Source: Edwardsiella anguillarum ET080813 (GTDB taxonomy: Bacteria > Pseudomonadota > Gammaproteobacteria > Enterobacterales > Enterobacteriaceae). From it: DNA of 64,000 nucleotides. The position numbers were made by a program, and so were the translations under genes. The number at the start of each line of letters is the position of its first letter. Positions within the stretch are counted from its first letter, which is position 1. The notes beneath the pieces were generated by a model that was not told the DNA's origin, did not search any database, and saw only the letters and a list, made by a program, of their open reading frames with translations. The DNA lies in NCBI RefSeq assembly GCF_000264765.2, contig NZ_CP006664.1, forward strand, positions 3,632,350 to 3,696,349, written 5' to 3'. Below, piece after piece: positions 62,559-64,000 of this stretch.

Positions 62559-64000
62559 ATGAGAGAAAAAATAAATGATAATTCCAGGGAATATGTTCCT
62601 GGTGAGGAAATGGTTGCTCTATGTACAGTGTCACAGTTTTATAATATTGCCTCCGATCCGGTATTTCTGATAAGGGAACTGGGGCTGGAAGCGCAGGGAG
62701 TCGTGCCCGGCGATATTGTCCGGGCGGCAGTAATGATAAAAATGAAAGCCCGGGTGATAACGGGGGTGACGCTCAAAAGGATCAGAAAAATCCCGCTGCC
62801 ATCATTAATTCAGCTTAAAAATAGATGTTGGTATATTCTTACAGACAGAAATGAAAATGGGGTTTTCAGGCTTTTTGATCCGGTCCGACGTAAAGTTTTT
62901 GACGAGCATGAAGATTCTGTGCTGGCCCAGTTGGGGGAACATGTGGTGCTGGTTCAGCGACACATGATGGGAGCAGGCCGCGATCCCCGCGGCTTTTCTA
63001 TCCGCTGGTTTTTGCCGACTATTAAGCGCTATAAAAATCCGCTGACGCACGTTATTGTCGCATCCTTCTTTATTCAGATGTTTGCCCTGCTCGGCCCGCT
63101 TTTTTTCCAGATTATTATCGATAAGGTTTTGGTGCATAAAAGTTATGAAACGCTGGTTGTCATCGCAATTGGGATGCTGGTCGTGGGGGTGTTTGATGTC
63201 ATATTACGCTATTTGCGGACATATGTATTAGCCCATACGGCTAACAGGATTGACGTGGAGTTGGGGCGCCGACTCTTTCATCACCTGTTTTCCCTGCCGA
63301 TGAGCTATCTGGAGTCACGCAGTGCCGGGAGCACCGTTGCGCGTATCCGTGAGCTGGAGAATATCCGTAATTTTTTTACCGGACAGGCGCTCTTTTCTGT
63401 TATCGATTTATTTTTCATCTTTATTTTTATTGGTGTTTTATTTTTTTACTCCTGGACGCTGGCGATGATCACCGTGGTCAGTATTCCGGTGTATGTCCTC
63501 ATCTCTGCGATTTTGCGCCCGTCGATCAAAAAACGGATTGACGATAAGTTCTATGCCAATGCGGCAAGCCAGAAGTTTTTGGTCGAGGCTGTGGTCGGGG
63601 CTCAGACAATCAAGGCCTCGGCGGTGGAGCCGATGTTCCGCAAACAGTGGGAGGAGCGCCTGGCACACTATGTTCACACCTCGTTTGAGGCCTCCCAGCT
63701 TACCTCCATCGGGCAGAATTCAATCTTGCTTATCAATAAAATATTTTCAATATTTATTTTGGCATTTGGGGCCGCCGCTGTCATTGGTGGAGAGTTAACG
63801 GTAGGGGAGTTGATCGCATTCAATATGATCTCCGGGCAGGTTGTGCAGCCGATTCTGAGAATATCGCAACTCTGGCAGGATTTTCAGCAGACGCAGGTTT
63901 CTGTTGAGCGGCTTGGCGATATCATTAATAACCAACCGGAGTTTATTCAAACGCAACAGGGTAAACTTCCTCCCTTACAGGGTCATATCCGGATGGAGAG
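62559..64000 (+). CDS. Type I secretion ABC transporter (HlyB-like), C-terminal ATPase outside window
   Basis: About 480 codons are present. The N-terminal ~130 residues form a C39-like domain (LCTVSQFYNIASDPVFLIRE) without a recognisable catalytic Cys-His arrangement, as in HlyB. The membrane domain follows with typical segments (VIVASFFIQMFALLGPLFFQ, IIDKVLVHKSYETLVVIAIG, RLFHHLFSLPMSYLESRSAG, GQNSILLINKIFSIFILAFG). The nucleotide-binding domain lies beyond the edge. It should export the GH18-like protein; a membrane-fusion gene is expected further right. Confidence 0.9.
   Translation, partial: MREKINDNSREYVPGEEMVALCTVSQFYNIASDPVFLIRELGLEAQGVVPGDIVRAAVMIKMKARVITGVTLKRIRKIPLPSLIQLKNRCWYILTDRNENGVFRLFDPVRRKVFDEHEDSVLAQLGEHVVLVQRHMMGAGRDPRGFSIRWFLPTIKRYKNPLTHVIVASFFIQMFALLGPLFFQIIIDKVLVHKSYETLVVIAIGMLVVGVFDVILRYLRTYVLAHTANRIDVELGRRLFHHLFSLPMSYLESRSAGSTVARIRELENIRNFFTGQALFSVIDLFFIFIFIGVLFFYSWTLAMITVVSIPVYVLISAILRPSIKKRIDDKFYANAASQKFLVEAVVGAQTIKASAVEPMFRKQWEERLAHYVHTSFEASQLTSIGQNSILLINKIFSIFILAFGAAAVIGGELTVGELIAFNMISGQVVQPILRISQLWQDFQQTQVSVERLGDIINNQPEFIQTQQGKLPPLQGHIRME

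Overview
The window reads as the chromosome of an enterobacterium of the Hafniaceae type, most likely Edwardsiella. This assignment is from gene content and order recalled from memory, not from a search. The LetB-LetA | MsrC-ProQ-Prc block is core enterobacterial, and the decayed tetrathionate-reductase locus, autotransporter and GH18/type I secretion genes fit an Edwardsiella-like host.

Positions 1 to about 31.3 kb are a lambdoid (P22/HK620-like) prophage whose integrase runs off the left edge. The minus strand carries the early left (PL-type) operon: an N antiterminator (12728-13024), then recE/recT, small genes, xis and int. The plus strand carries a truncated DnaB-type helicase, DUF1367 and YbcO-like genes, a Q antiterminator, the lysis genes (holin, GH108 endolysin, Rz/Rz1), terminase, a frameshifted portal and a truncated scaffold fused to the 3' end of a later gene. 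No cI, cro, cII or replication-initiator gene remains between N and dnaB, and coat and tail genes are missing, so this is a cryptic prophage. It is loaded with accessory genes: a secreted DUF1028/crystallin protein, a STAND NTPase set against the PL operon, an AbiF-type HEPN protein behind a predicted structured RNA, a 15-repeat orphan type I-E-like CRISPR array with a boxA-bearing leader, a C4-type antisense RNA ahead of rha, and two toxin-antitoxin pairs.

From 31.5 to 40.8 kb the chromosome carries a Tat-exported PhoX phosphatase, a large autotransporter, a decayed Ail/OmpX-like gene, YcgJ and a PliG-like lysozyme inhibitor. From 40.9 to 50.2 kb lies a NifX/DUF134 pair and a ruined ttr locus. 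ttrR and ttrS are cut by an IS91-flanked insertion carrying an AT-rich effector-like gene, ttrC and ttrA hold frameshifts and a stop, and only ttrB is intact.

From 50.1 to 58.8 kb is conserved core: the LetA/LetB lipid-transport pair facing away from msrC, proQ and prc, then an RpiR-family regulator. The window closes with a repeat-rich GH18-like protein that has no signal peptide, followed directly by a HlyB-like type I secretion ATPase that runs off the right edge.
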